64,000 nucleotides of DNA from Bradyrhizobium sp. CCBAU 51765 (GCF_015291725.1 NZ_CP030038.1:3275001-3339000); one strand, 5' to 3'. Shown: positions 51,765 to 60,903, counted from the stretch's first letter. Notes: generated by a model from the sequence alone, not told the origin. Made by a program: numbers and translations.

Positions 51765-53441
51765 GTGACCAGCGTCAGTTCGACCAGCAGCACAAGTTCG
51801 GGCGTCACCGTCACCACGAGCGGGACCACCAATTCGAGCAGCATTGATTGGTCTGCGCTGATCCAGTCCGCCGTCGATGCGAAGACCGCGCAGGCGGACA
51901 CGATCTCGACGACGATCACGAACAACGAGGCCAAGATAGCGGCCTACCAGACGCTCCAGAGCGATCTGAAGACGCTGTACTCCGGCTTGGCATCGCTTTC
52001 GACTGCGGTGGTCAACTCGCTGTCCACGAGCGCCTTTGCGACGCGCGCGGCGAGCATCGGCTCGACCGGCGACGTCAGCGCCTCCTCGGCGCTCTCGATG
52101 AGCATCAAGAACGGGGCCGCGATCGGCGACCACACGCTGACGATCAGCCAGATCGCCACCGCGCAGAAGGTGTCCGGTGCTTCGCAATCGAGCCAGACCG
52201 ACGAGCTCGGCTATTCCGGCACGTTTTCCATCGGTCTGGACGGCGGGGCTACGTCCGACATCACGGTCACCAGCACGATGTCGCTACAGGACGTCGTCGA
52301 TACCATCAATGCACAGACCTCGACCACCAACGTCCAGGCCTCCATCGTGCAGGTGTCCAGCACGTCATTCCAGATGGTGCTGACCGGCACCGCGGATGCG
52401 GCGGACATCACCTATTCCAGCACGTCCGGTGACGACATCATGAACGAGCTCGGCGTGACCGACAGCTCGGGCAGCTTCACCAACATCATCCAGGAGGCAC
52501 AGTCGGCCGAATTCACGCTGGACGGCATTTCGATGACCCGCGACACCAACGACATCACCGACGTTCTGAGCGGGGTCACCTTCAACCTGCTCCAGGCGAC
52601 GCCGGACGGAACCTCGCTGAACATCAGTATCGAGACCGACACCAGCCAGATCCAATCGGCGCTGGAGACCTTCGTCACCAACTACAATGCCTTTCGCGAC
52701 GAGGTCATCGCCCAGCAGACGACCGCGACCGACGGCACCGCAGATTCGAGCGCGGTCCTGTTCGGTGACGGAACCATGCGCAACATTATGGATGCGCTCC
52801 AGAACGCCCTGAACAGCACCGTGGGCGGCATGACGATGGCCGATCTCGGCCTGTCCTTCAACGAGAAGAACGAGCTTGAGCTCGATACCAGCACGTTGTC
52901 GGAGATCCTGAGCACCAACCTGAGCGGCGTGACCGAACTGCTGTCGGCGCAGACCACGACGTCGTCGAGCCAGCTCAGCGTCGTCAATACCGGTACGTCG
53001 CCGCAATCCTTCACCCTGGAACTGAGCGTCGATTCCGACGGCAACCTGTCCTCGGCCTCGGTCGGCGGCGACTCCTCGCTGTTTACGGTCAGCGGCACCA
53101 CGATCATCGGCGCGTCCGGCTCGATCTATGCCGGCATGGCCTTCACCTATAGCGGCTCGACGTCGCAGTCGATCACGGTAACCTCGACCACCGGGATTGC
53201 ATCGCAGATCTACGAGATTGCGAAGAATTATTCGTCATCGACTGGCGCGCTGCAGACGCAGATCACCAGCCTGACGACGCGCGACGACGAGCTCCAGCAA
53301 AAGGTCGATGACATCAACAGCGCCGCGGCGACGCTGCAGTCGCAGCTGCAGACGCAGTACGCGAAATACCAAGCCGCGATCGAGAGTGCGAACAGCACGC
53401 TCGATTATCTCAAGGCCCTGCTCAACAGCTCGAGTGATTGA
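51765..53441 (+). CDS. fliD: Flagellar hook-associated protein 2 (filament cap)
   Basis: 558 residues starting at a GTG (51765). N-terminal SSIDWSALIQSAVDAKTAQA and SMSIKNGAAIGDHTLTISQI and the C-terminal coiled coil (TSLTTRDDELQQKVDDINSA; LQTQYAKYQAAIESANSTLD YLKALL) frame a variable Ser/Thr-rich middle. FliD caps the growing filament. Its presence contrasts with many alphaproteobacterial flagella, which lack FliD. It overlaps fliS by one base. Confidence 0.93.
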   Translation: MTSVSSTSSTSSGVTVTTSGTTNSSSIDWSALIQSAVDAKTAQADTISTTITNNEAKIAAYQTLQSDLKTLYSGLASLSTAVVNSLSTSAFATRAASIGSTGDVSASSALSMSIKNGAAIGDHTLTISQIATAQKVSGASQSSQTDELGYSGTFSIGLDGGATSDITVTSTMSLQDVVDTINAQTSTTNVQASIVQVSSTSFQMVLTGTADAADITYSSTSGDDIMNELGVTDSSGSFTNIIQEAQSAEFTLDGISMTRDTNDITDVLSGVTFNLLQATPDGTSLNISIETDTSQIQSALETFVTNYNAFRDEVIAQQTTATDGTADSSAVLFGDGTMRNIMDALQNALNSTVGGMTMADLGLSFNEKNELELDTSTLSEILSTNLSGVTELLSAQTTTSSSQLSVVNTGTSPQSFTLELSVDSDGNLSSASVGGDSSLFTVSGTTIIGASGSIYAGMAFTYSGSTSQSITVTSTTGIASQIYEIAKNYSSSTGALQTQITSLTTRDDELQQKVDDINSAAATLQSQLQTQYAKYQAAIESANSTLDYLKALLNSSSD

Positions 53442-53869
53442 TGATGCATAATCCGATGGCGTACATGGCCAACCAGGCCTATCGGGGAACGGCAACGACT
53501 GTGCCGCCGCTCAAGGCGGTCGTGATGCTGCTCGGCGGCACGATCACGTCTCTCCAGAAATCGCTCGCCGCCCAGGAGGCAAGGCGTTTCGAGGAAGGGC
53601 ACGAGCACCTGATGAAGGCGACCGCGATCCTGCGTGGGCTCAGCCACAACCTCGATTTCGCCAAAGGCGGCGACGTGGCGGAGCGGCTGTTCCAGACCTA
53701 CCACGCGATGATCCTGGCGAGCCACAAGGCCTATGGCCGTCCGCACGCCCGCCAAAGTTTCGGCCGCATCATCGCCGGGCTGACCGAACTGCGGGAGGCC
53801 TGGGAGTTCGTCGACACGATCGTGCGGGGCGGCAAGCCTGGGCCAGCCGATTCGGCCCGCAAGGGCTGA
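53441..53869 (+). CDS. fliS: Flagellin chaperone FliS
   Basis: 142 residues, all-helical. MANQAYRGTATTVPPLKAVV and MLLGGTITSLQKSLAAQEARR are the start, with helices containing LDFAKGGDVAERLFQTYHAM. FliS binds the C-terminus of flagellin before export. The ATG at 53441 sits in the fliD stop (TGATG), so the genes are translationally coupled. Confidence 0.88.
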   Translation: MMHNPMAYMANQAYRGTATTVPPLKAVVMLLGGTITSLQKSLAAQEARRFEEGHEHLMKATAILRGLSHNLDFAKGGDVAERLFQTYHAMILASHKAYGRPHARQSFGRIIAGLTELREAWEFVDTIVRGGKPGPADSARKG

Positions 53870-54035
53870 AGTCGCCCGCCCAATGCGACGCGGGGGAGAG
53901 CAGGCGGTCATCCAGCCCGCCGTTTCCCTCGCTTTCCGCGGTGCTGCGGCGCTTTTGGCGGCCGAGGCCGCCGAAATCCGGTTTCCGCCGCGCCTGCGAT
54001 GCTTTATGACGGGCCTGACCGAGGCGGGATCGGCG

Positions 54036-54308
54036 ATGGACGTTACCGAGTTTGAGGAACTGATCGATCGGCTGGGCGAGGATCTCTCCCTCTGGCCCGA
54101 CGACCGGCGCTTGCCCGCCGAAGAGCTGCTGTCGCGATCGCCCGCTGCGCAAGCCCTGCTGGAAGAGGCGCGCGCCCTGCGCCTCGCGCTCGCGGCACCG
54201 CCGGTACGCGCGCCGGCAGGGCTCGCCGACCGCATCGTCGCTGCGGCCGCGAAAATGAAAGATGACACGACCGAGCCGCGCACCGAAGGCGAGACGGCGG
54301 AGAGCTGA
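54036..54308 (+). CDS. Small WP-motif protein, possible anti-sigma-like factor
   Basis: 90 residues from the ATG at 54036 (open frame extends to 53883). VTEFEELIDRLGEDLSLWPD matches a short motif I recall from proteins encoded beside ECF sigma factors in Rhizobiales. The rest is helical and acidic at the end (TEPRTEGETAES), with no membrane helix. In this cluster the only ECF factor is at 50036, so it may regulate that factor post-translationally. Family and role are tentative. Confidence 0.6.
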   Translation: MDVTEFEELIDRLGEDLSLWPDDRRLPAEELLSRSPAAQALLEEARALRLALAAPPVRAPAGLADRIVAAAAKMKDDTTEPRTEGETAES

Positions 54309-54326
54309 GCTCTCACATCGACTGCC

Positions 54327-54380
54327 AGAGCATGATCCGGGAACGCGTGCAGCGGCGTTCCGAAAAGATCATGCTCAAAC
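54327..54380. repeat. 49-base dispersed palindrome, copy 2
   Basis: GAGCATGATCC at the left and GATCATGCTC at the right are complementary. It aligns without gaps to 14925-14973. It lies just after the WP-protein stop and may end that transcript. Confidence 0.7.
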
Positions 54381-54410
54381 AATAGTTCATCCAAATCTCA
54401 TCGCGCTTTA

Positions 54411-54501
54411 GATGTCCTCATGTCCGGGCTTGTTCCGGCATCCACGGTCGTCGTGCTGCGCGGCGAAGCGTGATGGCCCGGATAAGCCGGGCCACGACGC
54501 T
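54411..54501. repeat. Dispersed repeat upstream of flgD
   Basis: TGTCCGGGCTTGTTCCGGCA at the left, and GGCCCGGATAAGCCGGGCCA at the right with an internal hairpin (GGCCCGG / CCGGGCC). Non-coding. With the palindrome at 54327 it occupies half of the 468-base gap between the WP-protein gene and flgD; the remainder (54502-54776) presumably holds the flgD promoter, and I see no ORF in it. Confidence 0.5.
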
Positions 54502-54776
54502 GTGGAAGCATCGGTGCCCCAACGCTCGATCGTGAGCGATGGCTTTGCCGCAGCCGAAGCAAGAGAGCACGGCTCTATCGCCGCAACGAATTACCTTGAT
54601 CTCGTCGCTCCTCTAACGCCCGCCCGCACACGGCAGTTTTTGCCGCGTCGAATGCCGTTCTCGCGCGCGTGAATCGCCGCCTGAATCCGCACGCCCACCC
54701 GTTTCATCAGCACACAGATTTCAAGCGCCGCGAGCCAACACTGGTCGCCGGCAGCAAGAGAAGGCCGGAGTTTCCG

Positions 54777-55445
54777 ATGACCGTTTCCGCCGTGAGTTCT
54801 GCAACGACTGCGACCGCCACGACATCGTCGTCGTCGAGCACGTCGTCCAATTCGACGCTGACATCCAGCGATTTCCTGAGCATTCTGGTCAGCGAGCTGC
54901 AGAACCAGAATCCGCTGGATGCGACCTCGACCACCGACCTCGTCAATCAGCTCACCTCCTACGCCAATTTCACCTCGCAGGAGTCGATCAACTCCAACTT
55001 GTCGTCGCTGGCGAGCTCGTTCTCGAGCCTCGTGACGCTGAACTCGGTGAACTACATCGGCCACACCGTCGAGGCGAAATCCGATACGGCGACCTTGAGC
55101 AGCGGCGAGGCGACCTATGGCTACTCGCTGTCGTCGACCGCTTCGGACGTCTCGATCAGCATCTCGGATTCCTCCGGGAATGTCGTCTACACCGGCACCG
55201 GCACCGGTAATTCCGGCTCCAACAGTTTCACCTGGGACGGCAAGGACTCCAGCGGCAACCAGCTCTCCGACGGCGGCCAATACACGATCTCGGTGACCGC
55301 GACCGACTCCGCCGGCAACTCGGTGCTCAACTACACGACCGTCACCGGCAAGGTGACCGGCATCGACACTTCGACGTCCACGCCCTCGCTCACGGTGAAC
55401 GGCGTCGCGGTCAGCGCCGCCAACATCCTCGGCGTCACATCCTGA
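54777..55445 (+). CDS. flgD: Flagellar hook capping protein FlgD
   Basis: 222 residues. After a Ser/Thr-rich start, DFLSILVSELQNQNPLDATS and STTDLVNQLTSYANFTSQES form the conserved FlgD N-terminal block; the rest contains FlgD-type immunoglobulin repeats (NSFTWDGKDSSGNQLSDGGQYTIS read as short blocks). FlgD is the scaffold for hook assembly. The ATG at 54777 follows GGAG. Confidence 0.92.
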   Translation: MTVSAVSSATTATATTSSSSSTSSNSTLTSSDFLSILVSELQNQNPLDATSTTDLVNQLTSYANFTSQESINSNLSSLASSFSSLVTLNSVNYIGHTVEAKSDTATLSSGEATYGYSLSSTASDVSISISDSSGNVVYTGTGTGNSGSNSFTWDGKDSSGNQLSDGGQYTISVTATDSAGNSVLNYTTVTGKVTGIDTSTSTPSLTVNGVAVSAANILGVTS

Positions 55446-55476
55446 TCTCACGTCCTGCTTTTCTCGGAGCTTCATC

Positions 55477-56742
55477 ATGAGTCTCACTGGCGCATTGTCA
55501 TCGGCGATCTCGGCGCTCAGCGCCCAGAGCCAGTCCCTGTCGATGATCAGCGACAACATCGCCAATTCCGACACGACCGCCTACAAGACGACGTCGGCGA
55601 TGTTCGACTCGCTCGTGACCGCCTCCAGCAATACGACTTCCTACGCTTCTGGCGGCGTCACCGTCTCGGGCCGCGCCAACATCACCCAACAGGGCCTGCT
55701 CGCCGCGACCTCCAACGCCACGGACGTCGCGATCCAGGGCTCCGGCTTCTTCGTGGTGACTGATGCGACCTCCGGCGGCACCGCCGCCTACACGCGCAAC
55801 GGTGCCTTCACGATCAACAATGCGGGCTATCTGGAGAACGACGGCTACTATCTCGAGGGGTGGCGCACCGATGCCGACGGCAACGTCGTCGGCAGCGAGT
55901 CGGCGAGCAATCTCGAAGCCATCAACACCCAGATTGCCTCGACCAGCGGCAGCGCCACCACCAAGACCACGATCGCGGCGAACCTGCCGTCGGACGCGGC
56001 CACCGGCGACACCTATACGAGCTCGATGACGGTCTACGATTCGCTCGGTGCCGCGAACACGATGCAGATCACCTGGACCAAGACCGGCGCCAACGCCTGG
56101 AGCGCAAGTTTTGCAAATCCGACGTCGGCCTCGGACACGACGACTGCGACAGGCACGGCCTCCGGCACGATCGACATCACCTTCAATAGCGACGGATCGC
56201 TCGCCAGTACCAGCCCGGATCCGGCCACCGTCTCGATCACCGGCTGGACCGATGGCGCGGCCGATAGCACCATTACCATGGATCTGGGCACCGCCGGCAA
56301 GACCGACGGTCTGACGCAGTACGCCTCGGGCGAGACCACGCCGTCGGTCAACGTCACCAGCATCGATTCGGACGGCCTGTCCTACGGCAAGCTGTCGAGC
56401 GTCTCGATCGGCGACGACGGCATCGTCAACGCGACCTATTCCAACGGCCAGACCATCGCGATCTACAAGATCGCGGTGGCGACCTTCGCCGATCCGAACG
56501 GACTCGCCGCCTCCAGCAACGGCATCTATTCAGCGACGGTGACGTCGGGCAATGCCGCGCTGCAGGGCTCCGGGGAGAACGGCGCGGGCACGATCTACGG
56601 CAGCGAACTGGAATCCTCGACCACCGACACCTCCAGTCAGTTCTCGAGCATGATTTCGGCGCAACAGGCGTATTCCGCTGCGTCACAGGTCATCTCCACC
56701 GTCAACAAGATGTACGACACCCTGATCTCGGCGATGAGGTGA
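55477..56742 (+). CDS. flgE: Flagellar hook protein FlgE
   Basis: 421 residues. The rod-hook N-terminus (ALSAQSQSLSMISDNIANSD; TTAYKTTSAMFDSLVT), the central DNATDVAIQGSGFFVVT-like AIQGSGFFVV motif, and the C-terminal FQQAYSA-type end (MISAQQAYSAASQVISTVNK MYDTLI) define FlgE. It polymerises into the hook. Followed 3 bases later by a small helical gene. Confidence 0.93.
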   Translation: MSLTGALSSAISALSAQSQSLSMISDNIANSDTTAYKTTSAMFDSLVTASSNTTSYASGGVTVSGRANITQQGLLAATSNATDVAIQGSGFFVVTDATSGGTAAYTRNGAFTINNAGYLENDGYYLEGWRTDADGNVVGSESASNLEAINTQIASTSGSATTKTTIAANLPSDAATGDTYTSSMTVYDSLGAANTMQITWTKTGANAWSASFANPTSASDTTTATGTASGTIDITFNSDGSLASTSPDPATVSITGWTDGAADSTITMDLGTAGKTDGLTQYASGETTPSVNVTSIDSDGLSYGKLSSVSIGDDGIVNATYSNGQTIAIYKIAVATFADPNGLAASSNGIYSATVTSGNAALQGSGENGAGTIYGSELESSTTDTSSQFSSMISAQQAYSAASQVISTVNKMYDTLISAMR

Positions 56743-56745
56743 GCG

Positions 56746-57006
56746 ATGCCAGGCGAAAAGGCAAACGCCGTCGGCGAGGCTCTGCTGCTCCGGTTGCGGC
56801 GGCTTCTGGCGCGGACCGCGACGGTCAAGGGTAACGACCGCAGGCAATTGCTCGCGCTGCTCGACGACCTGGAGACGACGCGGCGCGGTCTCCTGCGGCA
56901 GGCCGCGGAGATCGAGAGCGAAATGAGGCAGGCAACCGTCAGGACGACCGCGATCGGCGCGTATTTGCGCAGCTCGCAGGCCGACCGCGGCAAACGGCAC
57001 AACTAG
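56746..57006 (+). CDS. Small helical protein between flgE and flgN
   Basis: 86 residues, almost all helix: ALLLRLRRLLARTATVKGND, then RRQLLALLDDLETTRRGLLR and QAAEIESEMRQATVRTTAIG. It is basic, with no membrane helix. Three bases after flgE and nine before flgN, it is part of the operon. By composition it could be another export chaperone or hook-junction helper; no family recognised. Confidence 0.65.
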   Translation: MPGEKANAVGEALLLRLRRLLARTATVKGNDRRQLLALLDDLETTRRGLLRQAAEIESEMRQATVRTTAIGAYLRSSQADRGKRHN

Positions 57007-57015
57007 AAGAAAGCG

Positions 57016-57492
57016 ATGACCATGAGTGTAGCCAAAGCCAACAGGCAAGCCACCGGCACGAACGTCGCGAGCGGCGATAACAGGATCAAGTCGCTGATTG
57101 CGCTGATCGACACGCTGACCGCGCTGGTTGCCGAGGAGAACGCCGAGCTCGCCAAAGGCCTGCCGGCCTCCCGCCTGAAGCAGGTCGACGAGAAGAACAA
57201 GCTCGCGGAGATTTTCGAGCGGACGGTCGCCGAGTGCGCGGCGGGAACGACCAGCCTGACCGTCAGGGATCGGATCTTGCGCGAGCAGCTTCTGGGCAAG
57301 ATCCTGAAGCTGCGTGCGGCGATGGACGAGAATCTGGTGCGCTTGCGCGCGGCGATCGAGGCCAGCAACCGCCGGATCGAGGCCGTCATGCAGGCGATCC
57401 GCGAGCAGATCGCGGCGGTGTCGCCCTATGGCGCGTCCGGTCGCGTCGCCGCCGCCCGCACGGTCTCCAGCGGCACCAGCCGCAGCATCTGA
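57016..57492 (+). CDS. flgN: Flagellar chaperone FlgN
   Basis: 158 residues. IKSLIALIDTLTALVAEENA and KLAEIFERTVAECAAGTTSL with the LxxLIxxL...E...L spacing are the FlgN pattern; the rest is coiled-coil-like with a Ser/Gly-rich tail. FlgN chaperones FlgK and FlgL before export, and both follow directly. The ATG at 57016 is used; an in-frame ATG at 57022 is possible. Confidence 0.8.
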   Translation: MTMSVAKANRQATGTNVASGDNRIKSLIALIDTLTALVAEENAELAKGLPASRLKQVDEKNKLAEIFERTVAECAAGTTSLTVRDRILREQLLGKILKLRAAMDENLVRLRAAIEASNRRIEAVMQAIREQIAAVSPYGASGRVAAARTVSSGTSRSI

Positions 57493-57511
57493 CGGAACGA
57501 GGGAAACCGCC

Positions 57512-59287
57512 GTGTCGCTCGATATCGCACGATCGATCGCCTTCAGCGGACTGTCCGCGACGTCCGTGCAGATCAGCGTGACGTCGTCGAACATTTCGAA
57601 CGCCGATACGACCGGCTACACCAAGAAGTCCGCGACCCAGTCGAGCAGCGTCACCAACGGCGTCGGTACCGGCGTCACGGTGACGGGCATCACCGCGACG
57701 GTGGACAAGCTGCTGCTGAAGTCGCTGGTTAGCGCGGATTCCGATCTCGGCGCGGCCGACACCACCAACACCTATTTGACGTCGCTCCAGCAGCTCTACG
57801 GTTCGATCAGCAGCAGCGGCGATTCGTCGTCCGGGACCTCACTCGCCAACAGCATCGCCTCGCTGGAATCGGCGCTGTCGTCGCTGGCGAGCACGCCGAG
57901 CAGCGCATCGCTGCAATCCAACGTCGTCAGCGCGCTCGACGACGTTGCAAGCCAGCTGCGTGAGACCTCGAGCGGGATCCAGAAGCTCCGGTCGGATGCC
58001 GATCAGGACATCTCCTCGTCGATCGACGACGTCAACGCGGACCTGGAGCAGATCGCGGACCTCAACGCCGAAATAAAGCAGACGGCGGCGACCGGCCAGT
58101 CGACCGCGGATCTCGAGGACCAGCGCAATACCGCGCTCCAGGACCTCGCCTCGAAGATGAATATCAGCTATTTCACGGCGTCGAACGGCGATCTCCAGAT
58201 CTACACCACGTCAGGCCAGGCGCTGGTGGACTCTTCCGCGCATACGATCAGCTATACGGCGGCCGCCAATGTGACGGCGTCGACGACCTACACCGCCGGC
58301 TCCTCGTCGAGCGGCTTCAGCGCGATCACCGTGAACGGGGTGGACATCACCTCCCAGATCACCGGTGGGGATATCGGCGCACTCATCACGCTCCGTGACG
58401 ACACTCTGCCGGACGCGCAGTCCCAGCTCGACCAGCTGGCGCAGCAGCTTGCGTCCGTGATGAGCGACGTCTCGAACAGCGCCTCTTCGGTGCCGGCGCC
58501 GACCAGCCTGACGGGGACGACGGCCGTCACCAGCAGTTCTGCCTTGTCCGCCTCTGGCTCGGTGCGTATCGCGGCAACCGACCAGAGCGGCAACCTGGTC
58601 TCCTACGCCGATCTCGACCTGTCGTCCTACGCGACGGTCGGCGATCTCGTCACCGCCATCAACGGTATCTCCGGCTTGTCCGCCTCGGTCGATTCGGATG
58701 GCCATCTCTCGATCACGGCGACCGGCTCCGGCAACGGCGTCGCCATCAACGAGATGACGAGCTCGGTCGGGAGCTCCAGCGAGGGATTCTCCGAATATTT
58801 CGGCCTCAATGATCTCGTGACCGGAACGAGTGCCTCGGACATCGCGGTCAACAGCAAGATCCTGTCCGGGACGAACGAGCTGCAGCTCGCGACGCTGGAT
58901 TCGTCTTCGAGCCTGACGGTCGGCAGCTCGGTGCTGGCGTCGGGCTCGGCCACCGTGGTCAATGCCTTGTACGATGCGCTGACGGACTCGCGCACTTTCG
59001 CGTCGACCGGCGGGCTTGCCGCCACCACGGGTTCGCTGGCCGACTACGCCTCGGCCATCGTGTCCGACGTCTCCAGCAAGGCCTCGCAAGCGTCCACCAA
59101 CTACACGGCCAAAGAAACCGCTCAGTCGACCTACGCGAACTCGCTGGCGTCGCAGTCCGGCGTCAACCTCGACGAAGAATCAGCCAATCTGAGCACGCTT
59201 CAGAACAAATATTCGGCGGCGTCAGCCCTGATCCAGGCCATCAATTCCATGTACTCGGCGTTGCTCACCGCCGTGCAGTCGACGTAA
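57512..59287 (+). CDS. flgK: Flagellar hook-associated protein 1 FlgK
   Basis: 591 residues from a GTG behind GAGGGAAA. N-terminal SLDIARSIAFSGLSATSVQI and ISNADTTGYTKKSATQSSSV, central RSDADQDISSSIDDVNADLE plus DLNAEIKQTAATGQSTADLE DQRN, and C-terminal SGVNLDEESANLSTLQNKYS with AINSMYSALL match FlgK. It forms the first hook-filament junction ring. The long variable middle is Ser/Thr-rich and cysteine-free. Confidence 0.93.
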   Translation: MSLDIARSIAFSGLSATSVQISVTSSNISNADTTGYTKKSATQSSSVTNGVGTGVTVTGITATVDKLLLKSLVSADSDLGAADTTNTYLTSLQQLYGSISSSGDSSSGTSLANSIASLESALSSLASTPSSASLQSNVVSALDDVASQLRETSSGIQKLRSDADQDISSSIDDVNADLEQIADLNAEIKQTAATGQSTADLEDQRNTALQDLASKMNISYFTASNGDLQIYTTSGQALVDSSAHTISYTAAANVTASTTYTAGSSSSGFSAITVNGVDITSQITGGDIGALITLRDDTLPDAQSQLDQLAQQLASVMSDVSNSASSVPAPTSLTGTTAVTSSSALSASGSVRIAATDQSGNLVSYADLDLSSYATVGDLVTAINGISGLSASVDSDGHLSITATGSGNGVAINEMTSSVGSSSEGFSEYFGLNDLVTGTSASDIAVNSKILSGTNELQLATLDSSSSLTVGSSVLASGSATVVNALYDALTDSRTFASTGGLAATTGSLADYASAIVSDVSSKASQASTNYTAKETAQSTYANSLASQSGVNLDEESANLSTLQNKYSAASALIQAINSMYSALLTAVQST

Positions 59288-59300
59288 CGGGGGCGCGCTG

Positions 59301-60212
59301 ATGATCGCGATGCGGGTTGCCACCTTCGCCCAGTCGAACCGGATGATCGCCGACGCGATGCGCGTGGAATCGGTCATGGCCAACATGCAGATCCAGGAAT
59401 CCTCGGGCGTCGTCTCGACCGATTTCGGCGGCTATGGCTCGGATGCGCAGCACGTCGTCAACCTCCAGGTTTCGGTGACGCGCGCGCAATCCTATATCGA
59501 TGCCGCTACGCTCGCCGATAGCAAGGTCCAGGTGATGTATTCGGCGGTCGGCTCGGTGACGGACATCCTCACCCAGCTCCGGTCCCAGCTCACCGCCGCC
59601 TCGACGGGAAGTTCGACTGAGGTGAATTCGGTGATCAGCTCCGCTCAGCAGATGCTGGAGCAGATGGGCTCGCTGATGAACACGCAATACGACGGCCAGT
59701 ACGTCTTCGCCGGCGGCAAGACGGACACGGCCCCGGTCGATCTCACGAGCTTTTCGTCCGGCACCGGTTCGACCACGCCTGCGGACACCAGCTACTACAA
59801 TGGCGACAACGAGATCGCTTCGGTGCGGGTCGCCGCCGACGAAGCCGTATCATACGGCGTCACCGCCGACAATTCGGCGTTCGAGGAAGTGATGCGCGTG
59901 CTGAAATTCGTCGCCAACAGCACCACGCTGTCGTCTTCGGACATCACCAGCGCGCTCGATCTCGCCAGCACGGCGCTCGACGACACCGCCGCCGTGCAGG
60001 CAAGGCTGTCGGGATCGTCGTCCGCGATCGAGACCGCGAGCGCTCGCCAGGCCGAGTACAAGAGCTATGCGGAGACCTTGTCGAATGACCTGACCAGCGT
60101 CGACGTCGCCGCCATCACGGCGCAGCTGTCGACTTACCAGACGCAGCTCACGGCGTCCTATTCTGCTCTCGGGAAGATCTTGAGCCTGAATCTTGCGAGT
60201 TATCTGAAGTGA
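59301..60212 (+). CDS. flgL: Flagellar hook-associated protein 3 FlgL
   Basis: 303 residues. FAQSNRMIADAMRVESVMAN at the start and TAQLSTYQTQLTASYSALGK ILSLNLASYL at the end are flagellin-like helices; MGSLMNTQYDGQYVFAGGKT in the middle is the FlgL signature. Last gene of the flagellar block. Seven bases after its stop the 30-bp repeat copy 2 begins. Confidence 0.92.
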   Translation: MIAMRVATFAQSNRMIADAMRVESVMANMQIQESSGVVSTDFGGYGSDAQHVVNLQVSVTRAQSYIDAATLADSKVQVMYSAVGSVTDILTQLRSQLTAASTGSSTEVNSVISSAQQMLEQMGSLMNTQYDGQYVFAGGKTDTAPVDLTSFSSGTGSTTPADTSYYNGDNEIASVRVAADEAVSYGVTADNSAFEEVMRVLKFVANSTTLSSSDITSALDLASTALDDTAAVQARLSGSSSAIETASARQAEYKSYAETLSNDLTSVDVAAITAQLSTYQTQLTASYSALGKILSLNLASYLK

Positions 60213-60218
60213 AGCAAG

Positions 60219-60248
60219 GCCTGTAAGTTTCCAGCTCCGTCGACAGGG
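60219..60248. repeat. 30-bp direct repeat, copy 2
   Basis: GCCTGTAAGTTTCCAGCTCC followed by GTCGACAGGG; it matches 44687-44716 with one mismatch (C for G). It begins 7 bases after flgL. The two copies bracket 15.5 kb containing the modification and flagellar genes. Confidence 0.7.
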
Positions 60249-60471
60249 GAAGTGAGCCTCCCAAAGATCGGGCGGCTCAGACTTGCGATTAGCCTGGGCG
60301 GAAGACGCCGCAATCTGCCAGTCGAAACTGGTTGGTCGATGTCGATCCTGCCAAAAAGTAGATTGTCGGTATCAGTGCAATATCATCGTATCTGAGCCAT
60401 TTCGCATTGACGCACGCTCTTGTCGACGCCGATCTAAATTACGGTTCTATCGGAGCGAATTTGTGGTGGCG
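60249..60471. other. Non-coding stretch after the flagellar block
   Basis: About 220 bases with lower GC than the neighbours. I see no ORF with a supported start, no tRNA and no strong terminator hairpin. It lies between the direct repeat and the SDR relic and is probably rearrangement debris. Confidence 0.4.
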
Positions 60472-60860
60472 CTAGCGCAACGTAGTCGCGTCACGAACGC
60501 CTTGGACGGAGGTATTGGTAATCTCCTCGCTTTTGCGCCAAAGCTCTTCGGCAGCTTTCTGGTCAACGGCATAGGCTTGGACGCCGGTGCCGCGATTGGT
60601 GCGATCTTGAGTCAGATCAGTGGAACCGACCTCCGGCAGTACGGGAGTGATGTCGGAATCGGCGCAGAATACCCCGCCTTTGCCGTCGAGCTGCGGACTC
60701 ACCGCGCACCAGACGTGCGTAGCCGCTCCCTGCGGCACCGATTTCAGGTCACGGCTCAGATCCACGACCGGCCGATCATTTCATTCTCGTCGACAAAGCC
60801 AGTCTTTTTCAGCATTTCCAATCCGATGTGCGCCCCGAGATTCGTTCCTGCAAAGCTGCT
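60472..60860 (-). pseudogene. C-terminal relic of a short-chain dehydrogenase, frameshifted
   Basis: Reading the minus strand, one frame gives TNLGAHIGLEMLKKTGFVDE then NEMIGRSWI and a TGA. The next frame continues KSVPQGAATHVWCAVSPQLD, GKGGVFCADSDI, and AVDQKAAEELWRKSEEI. Together these are the last third of an SDR (retinol-dehydrogenase-like, QGAATxVWA-x-SPxLxGKGG). The Rossmann N-terminus, TGxxxGxG and YxxxK are missing, and the shift between the segments breaks the frame near 60760. The relic stops about 45 bases short of the candidate attR. Confidence 0.72.
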
Positions 60861-60903
60861 GTAATCAAAAAGGAAAATCTACAGAAATGGTTGCGTCGGA
60901 GCG

